DNA from: JARIHD01 sp964610985
GTDB lineage: Bacteria > Patescibacteriota > Saccharimonadia > Saccharimonadales > UBA4665
Assembly (NCBI GenBank): GCA_964610985.1
Contig: CAZSZJ010000024.1
Location: forward strand, 1 to 21,092
Length of the DNA stretch: 21,092 nucleotides
Direction: 5' to 3'
Both the position numbers and the translations under genes were made by a program. The notes under the pieces were generated by a model, which worked only from the letters and a program-made list of their open reading frames with translations, made no database searches and was not told the DNA's origin. Below, piece after piece: positions 14,401 to 20,404 of the stretch; positions within the stretch are counted from its first letter, which is position 1; each line of letters starts with the position of its first letter.

Positions 14401-15504
14401 ATGAGCACGATACGTATTTTGCAGACAAAAAGCCGCCGGCTACGCGCAAACGAGCAGGGCATGGTGGCGATTATGACCACGCTAGTGCTGATGATCGTCA
14501 TTAGTTTGATCGTGCTAGGGTTTGCCCAGATATCACGACGTAACCAGCGTGAATCATTGGACCGGCAGCTGAGTACGCAGGCCTTCTATGCCGCCGAAAC
14601 AGGTATTAATGACGCGCGTAAAATTATTCAAGATGGCGTAAACGGCGGACTGACCGCTACTGACAAGACGGCCTGTGACGGCTCGGGCGTCGGCGGTTTT
14701 TATGCCGGACTGCAACCAGATATTGATCCGGCAAAAAATGTTAAATACACCTGTCTTCTGGTAGATGCTGCGCCAAAATCACTGCAGTACAGTAGTGTGG
14801 GCACGACCTCTACCGTCATCCCGATGATCTCGGCTAACGGTACGACTATCCGACGTGTCCAGCTGAACTGGCAAACAAAACAAAACACGATTACACCTAC
14901 GGCTGGCTGTCCGACAGATGTTAACACCTTCGTGCCCAATGGCGCGGGTTGGACCTGTGGCTTTGGTGTGATGCGGATTGATCTTACGCTTACGGCTGGC
15001 AACACCCTAACAGCTGATGGTTTACGGGACAATACTATGACTATTTTTGCGGTACCATTTTCTTCGGGTGGCGTAGGCAGTATTAACTACGTGGCCAGTG
15101 TCGCTAATGGCAACAACCGAATCGGCGTGAATTGCGACAATACAACCGGATGCTCACTGCGCATTGATGTACCGGCAGTTAGTGCTCAGACCAGTTATCA
15201 CATGCGCGTCTCATCTATCTACCGGGACAATTCTCTGTCGGTAGAGGGCCAAGATGCTTCCGGTACGTCACTCGAAATTCGCGGTGCGCAGGCCGTCATT
15301 GATGTGACCGGCAAGGCCCAGGACGTGCTGCGCCGCATCAAAGTCGCCATTCCCCTACGTACTACCAGCAAAAACATGCATTCCGACTACGCTATCGAAA
15401 TGACTGGCTCACTCTGTAAGCGCTACTCAATTATGCAGGGCTTTATATCGAACGATGCCAATGGCGGCGGTAGTCCTACGAATAGCCTGTGCCAGCCGTT
15501 TTAG
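14401..15504 (+). CDS. PilX/GspK-like atypical minor prepilin, 367 aa
   Basis: The N-terminus is a long basic leader ending RRLRANEQG, followed by MVAIMTTLVLMIVISLIVLG, a pilin-like hydrophobic helix that lacks Glu at +5 (Met instead). Lack of E5 and the downstream STQAFYAAETGINDARKII segment are the marks of PilX/GspK-type proteins, which cap the priming complex at the pilus tip. The globular domain is large and has several cysteines. The start is supported by GAAGG 5 nt upstream. It is last in the minor pilin group; only 35 nt separate it from the convergent recombinase gene. Confidence 0.8.
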   Translation: MSTIRILQTKSRRLRANEQGMVAIMTTLVLMIVISLIVLGFAQISRRNQRESLDRQLSTQAFYAAETGINDARKIIQDGVNGGLTATDKTACDGSGVGGFYAGLQPDIDPAKNVKYTCLLVDAAPKSLQYSSVGTTSTVIPMISANGTTIRRVQLNWQTKQNTITPTAGCPTDVNTFVPNGAGWTCGFGVMRIDLTLTAGNTLTADGLRDNTMTIFAVPFSSGGVGSINYVASVANGNNRIGVNCDNTTGCSLRIDVPAVSAQTSYHMRVSSIYRDNSLSVEGQDASGTSLEIRGAQAVIDVTGKAQDVLRRIKVAIPLRTTSKNMHSDYAIEMTGSLCKRYSIMQGFISNDANGGGSPTNSLCQPF

Positions 15505-15539
15505 CAGACTGACCTTTGTTGTGCAGCCCTGGTAACGCT

Positions 15540-16460
15540 TTATTCGTTGACGTTGTTGCTGTGGAAGCGTTCGTGAATACTTTTGAGATGCGGGTCAGTC
15601 ACATGCGTATAAATTTGCGTCGTTGCGATATTGCTGTGCCCCAGCATGGCCTGGACGGAGCGTAGGTCGGCACCATTCATCAGCAGGTCGGTGGCAAAAG
15701 AATGACGGAGCGTGTGCGGACTGACATGTTTGGTTATGCCGGCGAGTAGAGCATAGCGGCTCACCAGTCGCTGGATGCTGCGCGCGGTTAAACGATGATA
15801 GTTTCCACCTAGATCTACACTTTTGCTGCCACTGTACCGCATAAACAATGGCCTGCCATTGTCTTCACGCGCTTCTAAATAGGCTGCGATCCAGTCCGCA
15901 GCGTGCGGACTAATAAAAATCGGCCGGTCTTTTTGGCCTTTACCGCGCACCATAAACTCGCGCCTTTTTAGGTTAATGTGATCGCGGTCGAGCCCCACGA
16001 GCTCCGAAACGCGCAACCCACTCGAAAATAACAGCTCCAAAATAGCCCGGTCGCGCAACCCATTAATTTTGGTAAGTTCAGGTTGGGAGAAGAGACGTGC
16101 CAGCTCGTCTTCGTTTAGAAAAGTAACTTGGACACGCTGGGTGCGCGCCAGTTCGATCTTGTCCTTGCCCAAGGCAGGAATATCGTATTTGGCGCAGAAC
16201 TTGAGAAAACTACGTAGCGCTATCAAGTGGTAGTTGAGCGTAGCTTTGCCCAGTTCATCAGAAGTATTTGTACCCAGCCGATTGAGCCACAACCGCCATT
16301 TGCGCACCAGTTCCGGCGTAATGTCCTTAATATCGATATCACCCGCAAAGTCCACCAATCGCGTCAGGTAGTGGTCGTAGTTGCGAATCGTTTTATTCGA
16401 CCGGTTTTGTTCGATTTCCATGTATTCCAAAAAATCGGTCTTAGCTTTGCTGAACTTCAT
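15540..16460 (-). CDS. Xer-type tyrosine recombinase, 306 aa
   Basis: A phage-integrase SAM-like N-terminal domain (FLEYMEIEQNRSNKTIRNYD) is followed by the catalytic domain with all six residues: R150 (SSGLRVSEL), K174 (VRGKGQKDR), H249 and R252 (SPHTLRHSFATDLL), H275 (AMLGHSNI) and Y284 (TQIYTHV). The length of about 300 aa and the LGHSNIATTQIYTHV ending are those of XerC/XerD, which resolve chromosome dimers at dif; I cannot tell C from D. It runs against the pilus locus and away from the 68-aa gene. A -10-like TAGACT (minus strand, 16467-16472) lies 6 nt before the start, again with no Shine-Dalgarno sequence. Confidence 0.93.
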   Translation of the reverse strand: MKFSKAKTDFLEYMEIEQNRSNKTIRNYDHYLTRLVDFAGDIDIKDITPELVRKWRLWLNRLGTNTSDELGKATLNYHLIALRSFLKFCAKYDIPALGKDKIELARTQRVQVTFLNEDELARLFSQPELTKINGLRDRAILELLFSSGLRVSELVGLDRDHINLKRREFMVRGKGQKDRPIFISPHAADWIAAYLEAREDNGRPLFMRYSGSKSVDLGGNYHRLTARSIQRLVSRYALLAGITKHVSPHTLRHSFATDLLMNGADLRSVQAMLGHSNIATTQIYTHVTDPHLKSIHERFHSNNVNE

Positions 16461-16519
16461 ATGTATAGTCTACGATATTTTGGCTTGCAAATGGGCGAGA
16501 ATAGGCATAAAGTGTAAAA

Positions 16520-16546
16520 TACTTAACATTAAATCTTTATTAAGTA
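16520..16546. repeat. Inverted repeat between the xer gene and the 68-aa gene
   Basis: TACTTAA (16520-16526) and its complement TTAAGTA (16540-16546) flank a 13-nt AT-rich centre, just upstream of the AAGGA Shine-Dalgarno sequence of the next gene. It could be an operator, a leader hairpin or, less likely, part of a recombination site. Confidence 0.4.
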
Positions 16547-16558
16547 AGGATTTTATCT

Positions 16559-16765
16559 ATGAATCAGCTAATGGAAGTATCATCAAACCCGTCAACCGAT
16601 TGGACGAGGGAAGTGCAAGAGCTCGTAGAAGCTCGCGATTTTGCGCTTTGGACCAAGGAAATAGGGCAAATTGCCCTCGCCGATGTAGAAATTGACGCTA
16701 CCGATAGCGTGCGCATCACCGCTCAAGATGACAGCGTCCGCATTACGATGAACCGCGACTTCTAA
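16559..16765 (+). CDS. Small soluble protein of unknown function, 68 aa
   Basis: The start ATG 16559 has AAGGA 8 nt upstream (16546-16550). The protein is acidic and without membrane helices: MNQLMEVSSNPSTDWTREVQ at the N-terminus and a C-terminal part with a near-duplicated pattern, DSVRITAQD then DSVRITMN, that suggests two short beta strands. No family is recognised. It is followed by a clear intrinsic terminator, so it is a single-gene unit, divergent from the xer gene. Confidence 0.7.
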   Translation: MNQLMEVSSNPSTDWTREVQELVEARDFALWTKEIGQIALADVEIDATDSVRITAQDDSVRITMNRDF

Positions 16766-16780
16766 CTACATACCAATAAC

Positions 16781-16815
16781 AATAAGAGGCTGGATATTCC
16801 GGCCTCTTATTTGAT
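16781..16815 (+). terminator. Intrinsic terminator after the 68-aa gene
   Basis: A perfect 10-bp stem AATAAGAGGC / GCCTCTTATT (16781-16790 with 16802-16811) with an 11-nt loop; the arm ends in TTATTTG. The T run is short, but the stem is strong, and the promoter of ndk begins just after it. Confidence 0.75.
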
Positions 16816-16828
16816 TGAGCCCCACATC

Positions 16829-16837
16829 TGTTATAAT
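16829..16837 (+). promoter_or_regulatory. Extended -10 promoter of ndk
   Basis: TGT-TATAAT (hexamer 16832-16837), a perfect extended -10. The best upstream hexamer, TTGATT, is only 15 bp away. The leader is about 32 nt and includes an AAGGA Shine-Dalgarno sequence. Confidence 0.65.
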
Positions 16838-16875
16838 GGGGCAGATACAAGTTAATGCCAGTAAAAAGGATTTGA

Positions 16876-17379
16876 ATGCAACGAACCCTGATCATTTTTA
16901 AACCAGACGCGGTAATGCGCGGTATTGTAGGCGAGATTTTGACCCGTTTTGAGCGTGTTGGCCTCAAAATTGTGGGCGCAAAGATGCTGCAGCCCGACTA
17001 CGAACAATTTTTTCACCACTACGAAGGTATCGGTGCGCTCAAGACCCGTAAAGGTGAAGAGATTTTTGAGACCCAGTTGCGTGAAATGCAGCAAGGCCCG
17101 GTAATCGCCATGGTTCTTGAGGGTATCGAAGCTGTCGAACTGGTACGTAAGATGGTGGGTCCGACCGAACCAAAAACGGCTCAGCCTGGTACCATCCGCG
17201 GTGATTATTCGCACATGACCTATGGCCATGCCTCTGACGCCAAGCGTGGTGTGCCAAATGTTATCCATGCTTCTGCCGATGCCAGCGAAGCAGAAAAAGA
17301 GATCAATCACTGGTTTAGCGACAGTGAACTGGTCAACTACGAAAGTTCTCACGCGCACTTTACGCAGCCGAAAGCTTAA
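16876..17379 (+). CDS. ndk: Nucleoside diphosphate kinase
   Basis: Ndk transfers the gamma phosphate from NTPs to NDPs through a phospho-histidine. The opening TLIIFKPDAVMRGIVGEIL, the GTIRGDYSHM motif and the active-site segment NVIHASADASEAEKEINHWF (catalytic His in VIHAS) are all present. The more usual motif is HGSDS; HAS is a known variant in archaeal and CPR-like enzymes as far as I recall. The length of 167 aa exceeds the usual 140-150 because of a short insertion before NVIH (YGHASDAKRG) and a C-terminal tail. The start has AAGGA 5 nt upstream. Confidence 0.95.
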   Translation: MQRTLIIFKPDAVMRGIVGEILTRFERVGLKIVGAKMLQPDYEQFFHHYEGIGALKTRKGEEIFETQLREMQQGPVIAMVLEGIEAVELVRKMVGPTEPKTAQPGTIRGDYSHMTYGHASDAKRGVPNVIHASADASEAEKEINHWFSDSELVNYESSHAHFTQPKA

Positions 17380-17460
17380 CAATTTGGAATCCCGCACGGT
17401 CTTCTAAAGGCCGCGTTCGCCCCGTTTGGCAGCTTTTATTGCCAAAGCGTGGGCTCATTC

Positions 17461-17498
17461 GGAAGGAAAGCTTTCATGCAAGCATGAACTTTCCTTCC
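17461..17498 (+). repeat. Long hairpin just upstream of tRNA-Arg
   Basis: GGAAGGAAAG (17461-17470) pairs fully with CTTTCCTTCC (17489-17498). Inside, TTCATG (17473-17478) pairs with CATGAA (17483-17488) around a CAAG loop, with a 2-nt bulge. A smaller hairpin, TTTGGCA/TGCCAAA (17425-17431 with 17440-17446), precedes it. Neither has a T tail. It may end ndk transcription or guide processing of the tRNA that starts 6 nt later. Confidence 0.7.
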
Positions 17499-17504
17499 TC
17501 ACTT

Positions 17505-17579
17505 GCCCCTGTAGTTCAATGGATAAAACAACTCCGTCCTAAGGAGAAGCTTCAGGTTCGAATCCTGGCGGGGGCACCA
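17505..17579 (+). tRNA. tRNA-Arg (anticodon CCT)
   Basis: A full cloverleaf of 75 nt: acceptor GCCCCTG pairs with CGGGGGC (one G-U), a D arm, an anticodon loop GTCCTAA with T33 and anticodon CCT at 34-36, a T arm CAGG-TTCGAAT-CCTG, discriminator A and an encoded CCA (17577-17579). It reads AGG. No obvious promoter lies in front, so it may be processed from the ndk transcript. Confidence 0.92.
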
Positions 17580-17593
17580 TCCGCGTTTTCCGG

Positions 17594-17599
17594 TATAAT
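17594..17599 (+). promoter_or_regulatory. -10 element upstream of the PH-domain protein gene
   Basis: A perfect TATAAT lies 15 nt after the tRNA-Arg CCA, with no convincing -35 (that position falls inside the tRNA). Expected transcription start about 17606, leader about 35 nt with AGGAGGG at 17619-17625. Confidence 0.5.
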
Positions 17600-17640
17600 A
17601 ATAGAAAACACACTTGCTAGGAGGGATTCAGCGTAGCACC

Positions 17641-18183
17641 ATGGCACAAAAAGCATTTGCCGACCAGTTCGACGACGAAGAGGTGCTCTTTGTATTTCGT
17701 AAACACCCAATTGTGATGCGAAAAGGGTTAATCTTTGGCCTTTTGACCGTCCTACTGGGGTCATTGGTGGTGTTTTGGCAGCCGACCTATGCAGCCTTTT
17801 TGTTTGGAGTACTCGGAGGAGCGGTGCTTGGCGGCATTATTATGCTGCCTTCATGGGTCACCTGGTACTTCAGCGTATTTATCGTGACCGATAAGCGCCT
17901 CATTCAGGTAACGCAAAAAGGATTTTTTCACAAAAGTGTGATCGATATGGGGCTCAATCAGATCCAGATGGTCAATTATCAGGTTGCGGGTTTGCAGGAA
18001 ACCCTGCTAGGATTTGGTACAATTATGATGCAGACGTTTGTGGGGGATTTGGTAATTCACGAGATCCCGCATCCGGCCAAGATTCAAAAGAAATTGCTCG
18101 AGATTCTGCGCGAGCAGGGCGTGAGCGCGAGCCCATATAGCGAACCGCGCGAGTTAGAGATTGAAGAGCAAAATGAAGGATAA
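17641..18183 (+). CDS. Bacterial PH (bPH_2) domain membrane protein, 180 aa
   Basis: After a short acidic start (ADQFDDEEVLFVFRKHPIVM) there are two adjacent transmembrane helices (about residues 28-48 and 52-72), then a beta-rich domain with YFSVFIVTDKRLIQVTQKGF and LNQIQMVNYQVAGLQETLLG. The TDKRLI ... L-x-I-x-x-V pattern is that of the YdbS/YdbT bPH_2 family, whose function is mostly unknown. A strong AGGAGGG lies 15 nt before ATG 17641, longer than ideal; an in-frame TTG at 17614 would begin before that Shine-Dalgarno sequence and is unlikely. The end overlaps the PPIase gene by 11 nt, so the two are co-expressed. Confidence 0.85.
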   Translation: MAQKAFADQFDDEEVLFVFRKHPIVMRKGLIFGLLTVLLGSLVVFWQPTYAAFLFGVLGGAVLGGIIMLPSWVTWYFSVFIVTDKRLIQVTQKGFFHKSVIDMGLNQIQMVNYQVAGLQETLLGFGTIMMQTFVGDLVIHEIPHPAKIQKKLLEILREQGVSASPYSEPRELEIEEQNEG

Positions 18184-19249
18184 AGTTACACGACTTCTAA
18201 AGAAACGGCCCAAGGTCCTTCGCAAAAAGCAGGACGCTGCGGGCGCGCCTGAGGGTGCTGGTATTCCGCGTATCACCAACGAAACGGTAGCTGAGCACCG
18301 CGAAGAGGTGCTGTCGAGTGCACGAAAATACATTTACCCGCTGCAGCATTCCAAGCACCGTGTAGTGATAATTTCGATCACTCTATTAGTGGCCGTAATT
18401 GTCGGATTCTTTACGTATTGTTTACTGGCTTTATATAAATTCCAGTCGTCCAACACATTTATCTACCGCATCTCACAGATTATTCCATTTCCGGTAGCCA
18501 ACGCTGGCGGTCGCATGGTCGCATATGAGAATTATCTGTTTGAACTGCGGCATTACATCCATTACTACCAAACGCAGCAGAAGGTCGACTTTTCGAGCGA
18601 ATCCGGAAAACAGCAATTGGCCGAGTTCCGCAAACGCGCTATGGAGCGCGTAGTAGACTATGCCTACATGAAAGAGTTGGCCGACGAAAAGAATATATCG
18701 GTCAGTGACCGCGAGCTTGAGGACGCCATTCAGTTGGTACGTAGTCAAAACCGTCTTGGCAGCAATGACCAGGTATTCGAAGATGTGCTACGCGAGTTTT
18801 GGGGCTGGTCAGTGCCTGACTTTAAGCGTGAACTCAAACAGCAAATGCTGGCCCAAAAAGTTATTTCAACCCTCGATACCGAGGCTCATACCCGCGCCAA
18901 TGAGGCTCATCAACGCTTGCTGGCTGGCGAGGACTTTGCTGCCATCGCCAAGCAGTATTCAAGCGATCCCACCGCCAAAGACAGCGGTGGTGACTACGGC
19001 TATGACATTAGTCCATCTGACCGCAACTTATCGCCTCGAGTTATCGATGCGCTCTTCAGGATGAATGTCGGCGATACCTCTGCAATCATCAACACCGGTA
19101 ACAGCCTAGAGATCCTCAAGCTTAAGATGAAAGAAGAAACAAAGGTGCAGGCCGCCCATATTGTGATCACCTTTAAGTCTGCCGAAACCTATACCACGCC
19201 CCTTAAGGACAAGCAAAAACCGCGCATTTTCATAGGCCAGCCCAAGTAG
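18173..19249 (+). CDS. Membrane-anchored parvulin-like peptidyl-prolyl isomerase (PrsA/SurA type), 358 aa
   Basis: A basic cytoplasmic tail of about 60 residues is followed by one transmembrane helix (residues 64-88), a SurA_N/PrsA-like helical chaperone region (about 115-235) and a parvulin core (about 240-317): LLAGEDFAAIAKQYSSDPTA, SGGDYGYDIS, DALFRMNVGDTSAI, then a SLEILKLK strand. This would be an extracytoplasmic foldase for exported proteins such as pilins. Oddly, the usual first strand of parvulins (xHILV) is missing before the core, and an equivalent, VQAAHIVITF, appears after it at 325-334 near the C-terminus. The ATG at 18173 is preferred over TTG 18161. The gene ends 14 nt before the IS target duplication. 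Confidence 0.85.
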   Translation: MKDKVTRLLKKRPKVLRKKQDAAGAPEGAGIPRITNETVAEHREEVLSSARKYIYPLQHSKHRVVIISITLLVAVIVGFFTYCLLALYKFQSSNTFIYRISQIIPFPVANAGGRMVAYENYLFELRHYIHYYQTQQKVDFSSESGKQQLAEFRKRAMERVVDYAYMKELADEKNISVSDRELEDAIQLVRSQNRLGSNDQVFEDVLREFWGWSVPDFKRELKQQMLAQKVISTLDTEAHTRANEAHQRLLAGEDFAAIAKQYSSDPTAKDSGGDYGYDISPSDRNLSPRVIDALFRMNVGDTSAIINTGNSLEILKLKMKEETKVQAAHIVITFKSAETYTTPLKDKQKPRIFIGQPK

Positions 19250-19263
19250 GGTAAGGTTGTCCG

Positions 19264-19269
19264 TTTAGA
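19264..19269 (+). repeat. Target site duplication, left copy (TTTAGA)
   Basis: TTTAGA abuts the left inverted repeat of the insertion sequence and matches the six bases after the right inverted repeat (20182-20187). Confidence 0.8.
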
Positions 19270-20181
19270 ACCTGAATCCCGAAACCTCACCCCCTCAGTA
19301 ATTGGTAAGCCAAAATGGTTCGTATGTAGTGCAGGGCGTAGCCCTGCACACTTCTCGGAAACGAAGTGACCAGGAGCAAGTGTTCTTTGAGGTAGTCGAA
19401 GACACATTCAATCTTTGGCCTGGCATGGAGTAGCGTGAGCTGCCAATTGGCGAGGACTTTCTTCTTTTGGCTGGGATGTGGTGGTGACAGAATGTAGCAG
19501 CCATGCTCACGCCACATCTTCCGTCGCATGACCCCTGCGGTATAACCGCCGTCGCCAACGGCAACCAGTGTTTGGTCATTGACCAGGTGGGGTATCTGTT
19601 GCCCGTCGTTCTCGTTAGCTGGAGTGAAATGTAGCGCAGCCAGTCGACCTTGTGGTTCGCAGGCTGCGTGCAGCTTGAAACCGTAGTGCCAACCCTGGTG
19701 GTTTTTGCCAAAGGCAGCAATGCCTTTGGCAACCTTGTGGCGGTCGGCTCGGACGAGTTTGCAGACTGGTAGCATGGTGGAGTCCATGAAGCGGAGCTGT
19801 GCATTCTTTTGCAGCGTTTGCTCGAGTAGCCACGTCAGCGCTGGAAGTGCTTTGTGACAATGCTCAACAAACTTCGAATAGGCTGGTAGGTTGAAGTCAT
19901 CTTCATGGTTGGTCTGCGCCCAACGCCAGATGTTTTTGAGCAGTTTCTGGGGCGCTGTCAGGCTGCAGAACAGCAAGATGGTGACCGTTTCGCTGGTTGT
20001 GAGCTTTGCTGGGCGGCCCCCAGCCGGATGTGGCATTTGTTTGGGGAGACTGTCGTCTACCCAAACAAACATATCTACGATATGCTCTTTACGTAGCGCA
20101 TGCATGTTTGTTTTCCTGTTTAGTTTTGTCACCAAACAGTATACAAGGGTGCTGCGTTACTTTTGGTTTCGGGATTCAGGT
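19270..20181 (-). mobile_element. Complete IS982-like insertion sequence, 912 bp
   Basis: The element is bounded by perfect 17-bp terminal inverted repeats, ACCTGAATCCCGAAACC at 19270-19286 and its complement at 20165-20181, and flanked by the 6-bp direct repeat TTTAGA. It carries one transposase gene on the minus strand whose stop codon touches the left repeat. Intact ends, intact gene and exact target duplication mean a recent, probably still active insertion. It lies between the PPIase gene and the tRNA-Asp promoter and interrupts neither. Confidence 0.92.
19287..20105 (-). CDS. IS982-family DDE transposase, 272 aa
   Basis: The DDE core is complete. The first Asp is in FMDSTMLPVCKLVRADRHKV (D108 from ATG 20105), the second in VAVGDGGYTAGV (D185) and the Glu in PKIECVFDYLKEHL (E233). 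The DS-x-x-LPVC ... GWHYGFKLH signature matches DDE_Tnp_1_3/IS982-type transposases. The start ATG 20105 has AACAGG 9-10 nt upstream; an in-frame GTG at 20135 would add 10 residues. The N-terminal HIVDMFVWVDDSLP region is as in that family. There is no frameshift or internal stop. Its codons are not visibly different from neighbouring genes. Confidence 0.9.
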   Translation of the reverse strand: MHALRKEHIVDMFVWVDDSLPKQMPHPAGGRPAKLTTSETVTILLFCSLTAPQKLLKNIWRWAQTNHEDDFNLPAYSKFVEHCHKALPALTWLLEQTLQKNAQLRFMDSTMLPVCKLVRADRHKVAKGIAAFGKNHQGWHYGFKLHAACEPQGRLAALHFTPANENDGQQIPHLVNDQTLVAVGDGGYTAGVMRRKMWREHGCYILSPPHPSQKKKVLANWQLTLLHARPKIECVFDYLKEHLLLVTSFPRSVQGYALHYIRTILAYQLLRG

Positions 20182-20187
20182 TTTAGA
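20182..20187 (+). repeat. Target site duplication, right copy (TTTAGA)
   Basis: Right-hand copy of the 6-bp target duplication; it lies 3 bp before the -35 element of tRNA-Asp. Confidence 0.8.
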
Positions 20188-20190
20188 GCG

Positions 20191-20219
20191 TTGCATTTTT
20201 GCTCAAACCCTGCTATCAT
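20191..20219 (+). promoter_or_regulatory. Promoter of tRNA-Asp
   Basis: -35 TTGCAT (20191-20196), 17-bp spacer, -10 TATCAT (20214-20219) with a TGC extension. The expected transcription start is about 20226, leaving a 5' leader of about 40 nt. Confidence 0.65.
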
Positions 20220-20258
20220 TACCTCTGTTGCTCTTGCAAACGGCGGGCGCGCCATATG

Positions 20259-20360
20259 TAAGCATTTGGGCTCGTAGTGAAGAGGCCTATCACGTCTCCC
20301 TGTCACGGAGAAGATCGCCGGTTCGAATCCGGTCGGGCCCGCCACCAAGCCAAATGCTTA
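20259..20360 (+). repeat. Inverted repeat flanking tRNA-Asp
   Basis: TAAGCATTTGG (20259-20269) is the exact complement of CCAAATGCTTA (20350-20360). The two arms enclose the tRNA; nine of the paired bases are in the 5' leader, so the precursor could form a stem that extends outward from the acceptor stem. Confidence 0.75.
20268..20344 (+). tRNA. tRNA-Asp (anticodon GTC)
   Basis: A full 77-nt cloverleaf: acceptor GGGCTCG with CGGGCCC, D arm GTGA...TCAC, anticodon stem TCTCC/GGAGA with loop CTGTCAC (anticodon GTC), T arm GCCGG-TTCGAAT-CCGGT, discriminator G and an encoded CCA (20342-20344). The flanks also pair with each other (see the inverted repeat at 20259-20360), and an intrinsic terminator follows. 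Confidence 0.95.
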
Positions 20361-20390
20361 AAGTCTTTCAAATTACTGAGAGGCTTTTTT
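20361..20390 (+). terminator. Intrinsic terminator after tRNA-Asp
   Basis: AAGTCTTTC (20361-20369) pairs with GAGAGGCTT (20378-20386) over nine pairs, two of them G-U, around an 8-nt loop, followed by a run of T (20385-20390). Confidence 0.75.
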
Positions 20391-20398
20391 GTTATTAT
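20390..20398 (+). promoter_or_regulatory. Extended -10 promoter of the 49-aa protein gene
   Basis: TGT-TATTAT (hexamer 20393-20398), with its first T shared with the terminator T run, ends 6 nt before ATG 20405. Transcription would start at the AUG. Confidence 0.5.
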
Positions 20399-20404
20399 GT
20401 ATCT

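Noticed and set aside
17439..17636. Open frame across tRNA-Arg
   Set aside because: It runs through the hairpin and the tRNA gene and has no family features.
19331..19352. Perfect hairpin GTGCAGGGC-GTA-GCCCTGCAC near the left end of the IS
   Set aside because: It lies fully within the transposase coding sequence (VQGYALHY) and has no T tail in either direction; a coding palindrome is the simpler reading.
20006..20404. Long open frame leading into the 49-aa protein
   Set aside because: It crosses the IS right end, the tRNA-Asp gene and a terminator; a real protein there is not credible.
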